The position numbers were made by a program, and so were the translations under genes. The notes under the pieces are model-generated. The model did not search any database, was not told where the DNA came from, and saw only the letters and a program-made list of their open reading frames with translations. 11,729 bases of DNA from an uncultured Solobacterium sp. (GTDB lineage: Bacteria; Bacillota_I; Bacilli_A; Erysipelotrichales; Erysipelotrichaceae), in assembly GCA_900546285.1 (NCBI GenBank), contig URCJ01000048.1, forward strand, positions 1 to 11,729. The letters are read 5' to 3'. Positions 3,807-11,218 of the stretch are shown here, piece after piece; within the stretch, counting starts at the first letter, position 1; each line of letters starts with the position of its first letter.

Positions 3807-5185
3807 TTAGAAGCCTTTCTTTTTACATCCTCAATCGTTCCCACATTATAGAAACAACTCTCTGGATAATCATCCATCTCACCATCCACAATAGCCCTAA
3901 AACCTTCAATAGTATCCTTCAAAGGAACATAAGTACCCTCTATACCTGTAAACTTCTCTCCGACAAAGAAAGGTTGTGACAAGAACTTTTGAATCTTACG
4001 AGCTCTATTAACAGTCTTCTTATCTTCATCAGATAATTCATCCATACCCAATATCGCAATAATATCCTGTAGCTCATTATACTTTTCAAGTGTCTCTTGA
4101 ACAGCTCTTGCTACTCTATAATGTAAGTCACCAACTATATCAGCCTCTAAGATTCTACTTGTAGAATTTAAAGGATCAACAGCAGGATAAATACCCTGTT
4201 CCGCAATCTTTCTACTCAAAACTGTAGTTGCATCTAGGTGTGTAAAAGTAGTGGCTGGAGCTGGGTCACTTAAATCATCAGCAGGCACATATACAGCCTG
4301 AACCGAAGTAACTGAACCATGTTTTGTAGAAGCGATACGTTCTTGTAAAGCGCCCATCTCATTAGCAAGCGTAGGTTGATAGCCAACAGCACTAGGCATA
4401 TGGCCCAAAAGAGTACTAACTTCACTACCCGCTTGCACAAATCTAAAGATATTATCTATAAACAAAAGAACATCCTTATTCTTCTCATCTCTAAAATATT
4501 CAGCCATAGTAAGACCTGTCAAAGGAACTCTCATACGAACACCAGGCGCCTCATTCATTTGACCAAAGACTAATGCAGTATTATCGATAACACCACTCTC
4601 CTTCATCTCACGCCACAAGTCGTTACCCTCTCTACTTCGCTCACCTACACCGGCAAAGATAGAATAACCATCAGCTTGAGTAGCGATATTATGCATCAAC
4701 TCTTGAATCAAAACTGTCTTACCAACACCAGCACCACCAAACAAACCAATCTTGCCACCCTTTGGATAAGGTTCTAATAAGTCGATTACCTTGATACCTG
4801 TTTCTAGTATTTCACCAATAGGCTTTTGTTCAGAAAACTTTGGTGGATCACGGAAGATTGACCACTTGGATTCGAGCCCAGATTCGAGCCCTGGTTTGTC
4901 ATCAATAGTCTCACCCAAACAATTAAACATTCTACCCAAGGTTGCTTCACCAACTGGCACCATAATAGTATCACCAGTATCCACAACCTCTTGGCCTCTA
5001 TATAGACCTTCACTCTTACCCAACATCAAACATCTTACAATGTTGTCACCAATATGTTCGGCAACTTCCATAGTATATTCTTTATCATCGATAGTAACTT
5101 TTAGGGCATTCTTAATCTTAGGCAATTGTTCAAAATAAACATCAACAACCGAACTTGATACTTCAACTATCTTACCAGTATTCAT
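3803..5185 (-). CDS. atpD: F1Fo ATP synthase catalytic subunit beta
   Basis: 460 residues. This is the catalytic F1 subunit, which forms ATP from ADP and phosphate. Visible sites: Walker A GGAGVGKT (150-157), GERSREGNDL (181-190) with the catalytic Glu-182, Walker B LLFIDNIFRF (240-249), and DELSDED (382-388), the variant of DELSEED that contacts gamma. The protein looks complete and active. Oddity: between LGETID and the WSIFR strand the usual short loop is replaced by KPGLESGLES (97-106), encoded by two copies of a GC-rich word also seen in the 1168-1827 gene. The start overlaps the atpG stop (ATGA) and has AGGAAG upstream. Confidence 0.98.
   Translation of the reverse strand: MNTGKIVEVSSSVVDVYFEQLPKIKNALKVTIDDKEYTMEVAEHIGDNIVRCLMLGKSEGLYRGQEVVDTGDTIMVPVGEATLGRMFNCLGETIDDKPGLESGLESKWSIFRDPPKFSEQKPIGEILETGIKVIDLLEPYPKGGKIGLFGGAGVGKTVLIQELMHNIATQADGYSIFAGVGERSREGNDLWREMKESGVIDNTALVFGQMNEAPGVRMRVPLTGLTMAEYFRDEKNKDVLLFIDNIFRFVQAGSEVSTLLGHMPSAVGYQPTLANEMGALQERIASTKHGSVTSVQAVYVPADDLSDPAPATTFTHLDATTVLSRKIAEQGIYPAVDPLNSTSRILEADIVGDLHYRVARAVQETLEKYNELQDIIAILGMDELSDEDKKTVNRARKIQKFLSQPFFVGEKFTGIEGTYVPLKDTIEGFRAIVDGEMDDYPESCFYNVGTIEDVKRKASK
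4871..4891. repeat. GC-rich GGGCTCGAA repeat words, copy set B (inside atpD)
   Basis: TTCGAGCCC at 4871-4879 and again at 4883-4891, exactly 12 bp apart, so Gly-Leu-Glu-Ser is encoded twice in frame. Identical 9-base words occur at 1369 and 1384. Confidence 0.7.
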
Positions 5186-6087
5186 TTCTTCGCTTCCTTT
5201 CTGTGCTTCTTTCTTAAAGCTAGAGCACCAGCTGAAACCTCATTTATTTCCTGAGTAATCTCAGCCTGTCTTAAAGTGTTATATTGTAAAGACAAATTAC
5301 TTAACAATTTCTCCGCATTATCATTAGCACTCTTCATCGCATTCATTCTTGCATTCTGTTCACAACAGAAACTATCAACCAAGGCACTATAGATAAAACC
5401 CGATATATATGAAGGCATGATAGAGTTCAATACCTCAACCTCATTTGGATAAAAACCAAATGGGATATGAATCTCCTTCTCCTCCTTAGTAGTTTGAAAT
5501 TCTTTTCGATGTAATGGAATAAGTCTTGTTGAATAAGCCTTTGAATTAAAGGCATTCTCCATATCCGTATAAACAACGAAAATCTTACTTAAAGTCTTAT
5601 TATGAAACTCCTCTAATAATATAGAAGATATTTCCCTAGCTCTTTCCATTGTTGGATTTTGAGCCGTATATAAGAAAGACTTCTCAATTGGAATATTATG
5701 ATTCTCATAATACCTTCTTCCATACTCACCAACCACATATAACTTGCTACCATGATAAGAAGCCAATAAGTGTTCTGCTTCCTTGATGACATTTTGATTA
5801 TAAGAACCAGCCAAACCCTTGTCAGCCGTAATAACCAAGATACCATAGGTACCTCTTTCCTTAGGCTCACCCTCAGGTGGATAAACATAGGGACTGTCAA
5901 TATTATTAGGCGTTCTAAAAATTCTCTTAATCTCTGTCTTAAGCTCATTAAAATAAGGACGTGTATCATTTAGTTCTCTTTTAGCCTTAGTAAGCTTAGT
6001 AGAAGCAATTAGATACATCGCACTTGTAATCTTTTGGGTATCCTTAACACTTGCGATACGATCTTTAATTTCCTTAGTGCTTGCCAT
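5182..6087 (-). CDS. atpG: F1Fo ATP synthase subunit gamma
   Basis: 301 residues. It is the rotor shaft that links the c-ring to the alpha/beta hexamer. Both ends form the family's long coiled coil: N-terminal MASTKEIKDRIASVKDTQKI followed by TSAMYLIASTKL, and C-terminal RQAEITQEINEVSAGALAL. The middle carries the Rossmann-like part (YGILVITADKGLAGSYN, about 80-97). The length is normal or slightly above. It overlaps atpA by 14 nt and atpD by 4 nt. The ribosome binding site is weak, so coupling to atpA translation is likely. Confidence 0.97.
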   Translation of the reverse strand: MASTKEIKDRIASVKDTQKITSAMYLIASTKLTKAKRELNDTRPYFNELKTEIKRIFRTPNNIDSPYVYPPEGEPKERGTYGILVITADKGLAGSYNQNVIKEAEHLLASYHGSKLYVVGEYGRRYYENHNIPIEKSFLYTAQNPTMERAREISSILLEEFHNKTLSKIFVVYTDMENAFNSKAYSTRLIPLHRKEFQTTKEEKEIHIPFGFYPNEVEVLNSIMPSYISGFIYSALVDSFCCEQNARMNAMKSANDNAEKLLSNLSLQYNTLRQAEITQEINEVSAGALALRKKHRKEAKK

Positions 6088-7774
6088 TTAAATACTCACG
6101 CGCATTCTCAACAATACTTACTTTAAGCTCATCATCCAAGACCTTCTTATCATTAATAGTATTGACGATGTCTTTCTTATTATTATTAAAGTATGCCAAC
6201 AAATCATTCTTAGCACTCTTAATATTCTTAATATCAAAGTCATCAAACAAGTGATTCAAGGCCGTTAAAAGAATAATAACCTCTTCATGCATACTGTATG
6301 GATGATACTGTTCCTGCTTAAGAAGTTCCATTAGGATTTGACCATAATGAAGTTGGCTCTTAGTAGCATCATCCAAGTCTGAACTAAACTGCATAAAGAC
6401 TTCCATCTCACGATATTGAGCTAAATCAAGTCTGATAGCTCCAGTAGCCTTTTTCACAATCTTATATTGGGCATCACCACCAACTCTTGATACTGATAGA
6501 CCAATATTAATAGCCGGTCTTTGTCCTAAGAAGAATAGATTACTCTCTAAAAATAATTGACCATCAGTAATTGAAATAATATTAGTTGGAATATAAGCTG
6601 ATACATCACCTGCTTGCGTTTCAACAATTGGTAATGCTGATAAACTACCACCATTTAGTAAGTTAGCACTTCTTTCAAGTAATCTTGAATGTAAATAGAA
6701 AACATCACCCGGGTAAGCTTCTCTACCTGGACTTCTCTCCAACAATAAAGACAATGCTCTATAGGCAATGGCATGCTTACTTAAATCGTCATAGACAATT
6801 AAAACATCCTTGCCTTCATGCATAAAATATTCACCCATTGAAGTAGCTGCATAAGGGGCAATATATTGCATAGGAGCACTCTCACTAGCTGTAGCACTTA
6901 AGACAATTGAATACTTTAGGGCATCATAATCCTTAAGCTTTTGGACAATGCCAGCCACACTACTAGCCTTTTGGCCAATGGCTACATAGATACAAATAAC
7001 ATCCTTGCCCTTTTGATTAAGAATAGTATCTAGGGCAATAGCTGTCTTACCAGTTTGTCTATCACCAATGATCAATTCTCTTTGACCCTTACCAATTGGA
7101 AACATCGAATCGATTGCCAAAATACCTGTTTCCAAAGGTCTATTAACAGGACTTCTATCCATAATACTAGGTGCTTCTTGTTCAAGAGGCAGATACTTCT
7201 TGGCATGAATTGGCCCCTTGTCATCAATTGGATTACCTAGGGCATCAATCACTCTGCCAACATATTCTTCTCCTACTGGAATTCCTGCAGTCTTATTAGT
7301 TCTTTTAACAATGCTTCCTTGGATGATATTTCTATCATCACCAAAAAGAATACAAGAGATAGAGTCTTGTTTTAAATCTAGGACCATACCCCTAATATTG
7401 TCAGTAAACAATAAGATCTCACCATACTTAACATTCTTAAGCCCTGATACTTTGGCAATACCACCACCTACTGAAATAACTCTACCTACTTCATCAGCGA
7501 TAGCGTTTGGTGTCCAATTATCTAATGAATCTTGAAGTAAAGGAATGATGTTGTTGTTGTTTCTATATTTTTGCCACTCAGTCTTTAATTGTTCAAACTT
7601 AGAATTAGCGTTCCAATAATAAACATCATCACCTACTAATAATTTGAAACCACTTTTTAAATCAGACTCTTGCCACTCTAGTTCTACTTCACCATATTTT
7701 TCATTTAAAAAAGCTTCAAACTTTTTATTAATCTTTACACTTGGCTTTTTAGCACTATATAAAATAGCTTTCAT
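6074..7774 (-). CDS. atpA: F1Fo ATP synthase subunit alpha with an N-terminal delta-like domain
   Basis: 566 residues against about 500-510 for typical AtpA. Residues about 75-566 are a normal alpha subunit: EVGRVISVGGGIAKVSGL (95-112), Walker A GDRQTGKT (237-244), VLIVYDDLSKHA (324-335) and VSRVGG (428-433) with the arginine finger Arg-430. The first about 70 residues are extra and resemble the C-terminal domain of delta (AtpH): VELEWQESDLKSGFKLLVGD (30-49), then NSKFEQLKTEW (57-67), compared with the delta pattern VELE..VDP.LIGGF.V.VGD...D.S...RLEQLK. No atpH gene is present: atpF and atpA overlap by one base (TAATG). There is no internal Met before residue 130, and AAGGAAAAG precedes the ATG at 7774, so the extension must be translated. 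The fusion is inferred from alignment by eye. Confidence 0.96.
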   Translation of the reverse strand: MKAILYSAKKPSVKINKKFEAFLNEKYGEVELEWQESDLKSGFKLLVGDDVYYWNANSKFEQLKTEWQKYRNNNNIIPLLQDSLDNWTPNAIADEVGRVISVGGGIAKVSGLKNVKYGEILLFTDNIRGMVLDLKQDSISCILFGDDRNIIQGSIVKRTNKTAGIPVGEEYVGRVIDALGNPIDDKGPIHAKKYLPLEQEAPSIMDRSPVNRPLETGILAIDSMFPIGKGQRELIIGDRQTGKTAIALDTILNQKGKDVICIYVAIGQKASSVAGIVQKLKDYDALKYSIVLSATASESAPMQYIAPYAATSMGEYFMHEGKDVLIVYDDLSKHAIAYRALSLLLERSPGREAYPGDVFYLHSRLLERSANLLNGGSLSALPIVETQAGDVSAYIPTNIISITDGQLFLESNLFFLGQRPAINIGLSVSRVGGDAQYKIVKKATGAIRLDLAQYREMEVFMQFSSDLDDATKSQLHYGQILMELLKQEQYHPYSMHEEVIILLTALNHLFDDFDIKNIKSAKNDLLAYFNNNKKDIVNTINDKKVLDDELKVSIVENAREYLNGKH

Positions 7775-8256
7775 TACTTTTCCTTCTTTACAGCTAGTAA
7801 AAATTCATCATAAGAATCATCTAATGTCTTATCCACTAACTTACTAGTAGCCTTAATAGCTAAGTCACAGATATCCTTATTAGCACTTTCAACTAATTCA
7901 TCATGCTTCTTTTGACCCTGAGCCTTAGCATCCTCTACAATTCTTTTAGCATCTTCTTTAGCCTTATTTAATTCAGAGTTAACTTTGTCATCAAGTTCTT
8001 TCATTGCGATATTCTTCTTATCCTTGATCTCTTCATCAGCCTTAGCTAACTTATCTTGGTATTCTTTTAGAAGCTTATCTGCATCTTCATTTTTCTTATT
8101 GGCACTATCATCTAAATCCTTATAATATGCTTCTCTTTTATCCATAAAAGCTTTTACTGGCTTATATAGGATATAGTATAGTCCAAAGCCTAAGATGATT
8201 AGGTTGAACATATGTAAAAGGATTTGTTGCCAATCAATATTTAATGGTAGATTCAT
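7774..8256 (-). CDS. atpF: F1Fo ATP synthase subunit b
   Basis: 160 residues, normal length. It forms the peripheral stator stalk. One TM helix at about 12-31 (ILLHMFNLIILGFGLYYILY) is followed by the conserved KPVKAFMDKRE and a long Lys/Glu/Ala/Asp-rich coiled coil to about residue 130. The C-terminus (DLAIKATSKLVDKTLDDSYDEF) matches the region that binds delta in other species. There is no delta domain fused here, unlike the b-delta fusion of mycobacteria. AGGTGAT lies 5 nt upstream. Its stop overlaps the atpA start. Confidence 0.95.
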   Translation of the reverse strand: MNLPLNIDWQQILLHMFNLIILGFGLYYILYKPVKAFMDKREAYYKDLDDSANKKNEDADKLLKEYQDKLAKADEEIKDKKNIAMKELDDKVNSELNKAKEDAKRIVEDAKAQGQKKHDELVESANKDICDLAIKATSKLVDKTLDDSYDEFLLAVKKEK

Positions 8257-8265
8257 TTAAATCAC

Positions 8266-8589
8266 CTACAATACAAATATTACTAAGATAGCTACAATTA
8301 GCGCGTAGATAACAACAGTTTCAATAAATACTAGACCAAGCATTAATGCAGTTCTAATTGAACCTTCAGCTTCTGGTTGTCTAGAGATTGATTCTGTTGA
8401 CTTTGAAATAGCCATACCCATGGCAATAGCAGCACATGCTGATGAGATACCAACTACAAAGGCTGCTGATTTAGCCTTGTCTGAGTCAACACTTACTACA
8501 TTTGTAGTATTAGAATCTTGCGCAAATACTGGTGTACTTACACACATTAATGAGCATACGATCGCAATAACTAATAATAATTTTTTCAT
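8266..8589 (-). CDS. atpE: F1Fo ATP synthase subunit c with an N-terminal signal-peptide-like extension
   Basis: 107 residues against 70-90 usually. Residues 1-24 look like a cleavable signal peptide (MKKLLLVIAIVCSLMCVSTP, then VFAQ), followed by a polar Asp/Ser/Thr stretch (25-38). TM1 lies at about 41-61, the polar loop SRQPEAEG at 69-76 (the conserved RQPE), and TM2 at about 81-105. Glu-90 in TM2 is the ion-carrying carboxylate. Thr-91 and Tyr-95 sit where Na+-binding c-rings have Ser/Thr and Tyr, but the TM1 position that is Gln in those rings is Met-57, so the coupling ion cannot be called. The start overlaps the atpB stop (ATGA). Confidence 0.95.
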   Translation of the reverse strand: MKKLLLVIAIVCSLMCVSTPVFAQDSNTTNVVSVDSDKAKSAAFVVGISSACAAIAMGMAISKSTESISRQPEAEGSIRTALMLGLVFIETVVIYALIVAILVIFVL

Positions 8590-9401
8590 TTTTTAACTTC
8601 TTCCTTCTTTTCACTTACTTCGCCATAGAATAAGGCAACTAACATTGTTAAGACATAGGTTTGTATTAGAGCATGTAATAATGTAAATAATACAGCTACT
8701 ATTACCGGTAATACAAAACTTAAACTGATTGAATAATATACTAATTCGTTTACAAGTAATCCACTTAGTAGGGCACCAAATAATCTAAAGCTCATTGAGA
8801 TTGGTAATGAGAAATCTTTTAGAGTTTGACCCGCGCCTTTTAGACCATTGGCCGCAATACCACCACCTAGTATCACAAGATAAGACATCACACCCGTCGC
8901 AATAGCTGCGTTGATGTCAGCTAATGGTGCAGGTAATGTAATTGATGCCCCATGGGTATTGATAGCTTGTAGCCCAAAAAGTTCAAATAGCGTACTTATA
9001 AAGACATATGAGCCTGCTACAAATAGATAGACACTTAAGAATTTATGATGATCAGGGCTATTGCTGATAGCTAGTTTGTTGAAGTAGCCTACCCACTGTT
9101 CTAATAGTAGTTGGAACTTGCCTGGTACTATTTTGAATTTAGGCACAACAACTATTCTTATCACTAAGGCTACAATTAATATAACAACAGTGATTGTGAA
9201 AGCTGATATCAAAGCTGGGTTAACATCCTTTATACCAAACAAACTAACTTTTCCAGTATCGTGTAATACCGCATCTTTCATGACTTCTTGAATCGTTTCA
9301 CTTTTTGAAACTAGACCATTGGTTAGAATGATTCCCATTCCAACTAGGGCCATCAAGACAATAAAGAATACAAGAAGTCTTATTTTCTTTTTCTTTGTCA
9401 T
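8586..9401 (-). CDS. atpB: F1Fo ATP synthase subunit a
   Basis: 271 residues. It forms the ion half-channels next to the c-ring. I chose the ATG at 9401 because AAAGGAGAC ends 3 nt before it; an upstream in-frame GTG at 9437 has no such site. Several TM helices are visible. The essential Arg is Arg-206 in SMSFRLFGALLSG; the usual Asn after LFG is Ala here. The last helices carry the family motif HALIQTYVLTMLVALFYGEV (243-262). A hydrophobic segment at about 8-28 may be an extra N-terminal helix. It is 29 nt downstream of the second DUF1275-like gene; no atpI precedes it. Confidence 0.96.
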   Translation of the reverse strand: MTKKKKIRLLVFFIVLMALVGMGIILTNGLVSKSETIQEVMKDAVLHDTGKVSLFGIKDVNPALISAFTITVVILIVALVIRIVVVPKFKIVPGKFQLLLEQWVGYFNKLAISNSPDHHKFLSVYLFVAGSYVFISTLFELFGLQAINTHGASITLPAPLADINAAIATGVMSYLVILGGGIAANGLKGAGQTLKDFSLPISMSFRLFGALLSGLLVNELVYYSISLSFVLPVIVAVLFTLLHALIQTYVLTMLVALFYGEVSEKKEEVKK

Positions 9402-9430
9402 AAAGTCTCCTTTTTTAACAATTTCATATT

Positions 9431-10087
9431 CTAGCACTTAGAGTCATTTTGTAAATAGATGACCATTATTAGATATAAAGGGATAATGAACAAAATGGTT
9501 TTATTCATGAAGTAGTCACTTAAGATAGCACTGATGTAGGCTCCAAAGATGAAAGTAAGCAATAACATCCAAATTAACATTCCTTCTTTTAGATCTTCCT
9601 TATCATGATTAATAGAATATTTTGTTAGATGATCCACAGCTTTTCTTAAGTTACCTATCATCATCATGGCCGGTAGGCTTCTATTACACACATTCTTAAA
9701 GCCTTGTAAAGATAGAGCACTATTGAAAGTAATAAGAGCTGCCACAAGTATCTTGTGTGACAAGAATGAGGCAATAACAGTAATAATCATTTCAATTATT
9801 AGGACAATAGTACGCCAATGCATCTTGAAGTTATATTTACATTTGGTGTCTACAAGAGCACCAATGACACAGCCCAAGCAGAAACTACCTAGTGGTATTA
9901 GATATCTAGCAGCCCCTAATATGTCTTTTTCAGCTAGGGCAATAGCCATCCACATCATGTTTCCTGTTTGAAGATTCGCAAAGATTTTGCCACAGTTTAG
10001 ATAGGTATAGACGTTTTGGAAACCGCCTATAAAAAATAGAATGATTCCTATAAATAAGGAATCTGAGTGTTGTTTAGTATTTTGCAT
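9431..10087 (-). CDS. DUF1275/YoaK-like membrane protein (second of two paralogues)
   Basis: 218 residues, about six hydrophobic segments. The pattern GGFQNVYTYLNCGKIFANLQ followed by TGNM (21-44) matches the YoaK/DUF1275 family, as do the small-residue-rich second half of TM2-3 (LIPLGSFCLGCVIGALVD) and RSLPAMMMIGNLRKAVDHLT. The biochemical function of the family is not known to me. It is the paralogue of the neighbouring gene at 10103-10753, which lies 15 nt upstream; the first 44 residues differ at only five positions. No strong ribosome binding site is seen, so translation may be coupled to the upstream copy. It occupies the place where atpI often lies in Bacillota, but it does not look like AtpI. 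Confidence 0.85.
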   Translation of the reverse strand: MQNTKQHSDSLFIGIILFFIGGFQNVYTYLNCGKIFANLQTGNMMWMAIALAEKDILGAARYLIPLGSFCLGCVIGALVDTKCKYNFKMHWRTIVLIIEMIITVIASFLSHKILVAALITFNSALSLQGFKNVCNRSLPAMMMIGNLRKAVDHLTKYSINHDKEDLKEGMLIWMLLLTFIFGAYISAILSDYFMNKTILFIIPLYLIMVIYLQNDSKC

Positions 10088-10102
10088 ATATCTATCATAG
10101 AC

Positions 10103-10753
10103 CTATTTTTCGAATTGTAGATAAAGAATGGCAATTAAATATAAAGGTACTAGGAATAATATTGTTTTGTTTCTAAAGCTTGTACTTAACAAGGCACTAC
10201 TAATCGCGCCAATAATAAATACAAGTAATAGTCCTATCACAAATAATCCTTCTTTTAAGTCTTTCTTATGATGTTCTAAAAAGTATTTAGTTAGATAATC
10301 AATGGCCTTTCGCATATTACCAATCATCATAGTAGTAGGAAGTGATCTATGGTCTACTTCTTTAAAAGCTTCCAGTGTCAATGCGCAATTGAAGGTGATT
10401 AGTCCTGCACTATATAGAGGAATAGCTAAACAACTTGCGATGATGGTGTTAGTCATTTCAATTATTAACAGAATAACTCTCCAATGAATCTTTGAGAGAT
10501 ATTTAAATTTAATATTCACAGAAGCGCCTATAGCACATCCAAACCAGAAGCTACATAATGGTACTAGGTATCTAGAGGCAATAGATATATTCCCTTCTAC
10601 TAGATTTATAGACATTAATATCATGTTGCCGGTTTGTAAGTTAGCGAATACTTTTCCACAGTTCATGTAGGTATAGACGTTTTGGAAACCGCCAATAAAG
10701 AATAGGATAATCCCTATAAATAGGGAATCTGAGTGATGTTTCTTATTTTCCAT
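10103..10753 (-). CDS. DUF1275/YoaK-like membrane protein (first of two paralogues)
   Basis: 216 residues with the same plan as its neighbour: a short polar N-terminus (MENKKHHSDS), FIGIILFFIGGFQNVYTYMN, VFANLQTGNM (35-44), then about five more membrane segments and the conserved RSLPTTMMIGNMRKAIDYLT near 136-155. It is the first gene of the operon that includes the ATP synthase. The ribosome binding site is weak (GAG near the ATG, or GGAC further away). Nucleotide similarity to the next copy is high at the 5' end (10671-10733 versus 10008-10068), indicating a tandem duplication. Confidence 0.85.
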   Translation of the reverse strand: MENKKHHSDSLFIGIILFFIGGFQNVYTYMNCGKVFANLQTGNMILMSINLVEGNISIASRYLVPLCSFWFGCAIGASVNIKFKYLSKIHWRVILLIIEMTNTIIASCLAIPLYSAGLITFNCALTLEAFKEVDHRSLPTTMMIGNMRKAIDYLTKYFLEHHKKDLKEGLFVIGLLLVFIIGAISSALLSTSFRNKTILFLVPLYLIAILYLQFEK

Positions 10754-10872
10754 AACTCTATATTAGTCCTATTTTTTTCTTATGGAACCACTTTCATTGA
10801 AGATGAAACCGTTATCATGTTGAAATGAAAATAAATGTCATTGTATTATTTAGTCAAGGAGGAGAAAGTTGT
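10754..10872. promoter_or_regulatory. Divergent intergenic region between the atp operon and the small plus-strand genes
   Basis: A good plus-strand promoter is visible: TTGAAA (10820-10825), 18-bp spacer, TATTAT (10844-10849), giving a very short leader before AAGGAGGAG. On the minus strand TTGACT (10857-10852) overlaps it, but no matching -10 is convincing, so the operon promoter is unresolved. An inverted repeat TTTCAT-5-ATGAAA (10792-10797 and 10803-10808) lies in the operon leader and may be an operator or a small hairpin. Confidence 0.5.
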
Positions 10873-11037
10873 ATGAACAAGTATTCAGTTATTAGAGTTT
10901 CTAGAAATCACGATTATGGACAATCTTGTACAGTGGAGATCACATTTAATACTTATGATGAGGCAAATGTTTTCTCTTCAAATTTAAACCGTTTATTTGG
11001 AAACAAAAGCCTAAATTGGGTTGTTGATAGATATTAA
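10873..11037 (+). CDS. Small protein of unknown function, tandem paralogue A
   Basis: 54 residues, MNKYSVIRVSRNHDYGQSC at the start and WVVDRY at the end. No signal peptide or TM helix; mixed charged and aromatic residues suggest a small soluble alpha/beta fold. I chose the ATG at 10873 because AAGGAGGAG ends 8 nt before it. It shares with the next ORF the pattern M-[NK]-x-Y-[ST]-V-I-R-V, then G-Q-[SA]-C, T-F near the middle, and V-[VI]-D-x-Y at the end. Its stop overlaps the next start by one base (TAATG). I do not recognise the family. Confidence 0.75.
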   Translation: MNKYSVIRVSRNHDYGQSCTVEITFNTYDEANVFSSNLNRLFGNKSLNWVVDRY

Positions 11038-11198
11038 TGAAAAATTACACTGTTATTAGAGTACATAAAAATGAGTTTGGACAAGCATGTAAGGTCTTAG
11101 ATACATTCCCCGATTATACTACTGCCTATTTCTTTATTTCTAAGATGAACAAGATGTACCAAACTGCATCATTACATTTTGTGATTGATGCTTATTAG
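11037..11198 (+). CDS. Small protein of unknown function, tandem paralogue B
   Basis: 53 residues, beginning MKNYTVIRVHKNEFGQAC and ending FVIDAY. It starts within the stop of paralogue A (TAATG), so it is probably translated by re-initiation; no separate ribosome binding site is evident. It aligns with paralogue A along its whole length with a single one-residue gap. The middle has diverged (AYFFISKMNKMYQT), while both ends are conserved. This retention of the two ends supports a real gene pair. The stop codon lies in the terminator stem. Confidence 0.7.
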   Translation: MKNYTVIRVHKNEFGQACKVLDTFPDYTTAYFFISKMNKMYQTASLHFVIDAY

Positions 11199-11218
11199 AG
11201 CCTAAGGGCTCTTTTTTT
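11197..11218 (+). terminator. Terminator of the small-protein operon
   Basis: AGAGCC (11197-11202) pairs with GGCTCT (11207-11212) around TAAG, followed by T to 11218. It begins inside the stop codon of paralogue B, and its T run overlaps the stop codon of the convergent gene at 11217. Confidence 0.8.

Noticed and set aside
5613..5969. 118-codon ORF in another frame inside atpG
   Set aside because: Same-strand shadow of the gamma subunit frame; the atpG protein is unmistakable across this region.
7055..7535. ORFs opposite atpA (7055-7240, 7218-7535) and similar ones opposite atpD, atpG and the LCP gene
   Set aside because: They lie antisense to strongly conserved coding sequence and have no ribosome binding sites or family features.
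9402..9437. Upstream GTG start for atpB at 9437
   Set aside because: It has no ribosome binding site and the segment contains the AAAGGAGAC that serves the ATG at 9401.
10825..10872. Longer start for small protein A at 10825
   Set aside because: The added codons overlap the promoter -10 and the AAGGAGGAG site; the ATG at 10873 matches the paralogue's start.
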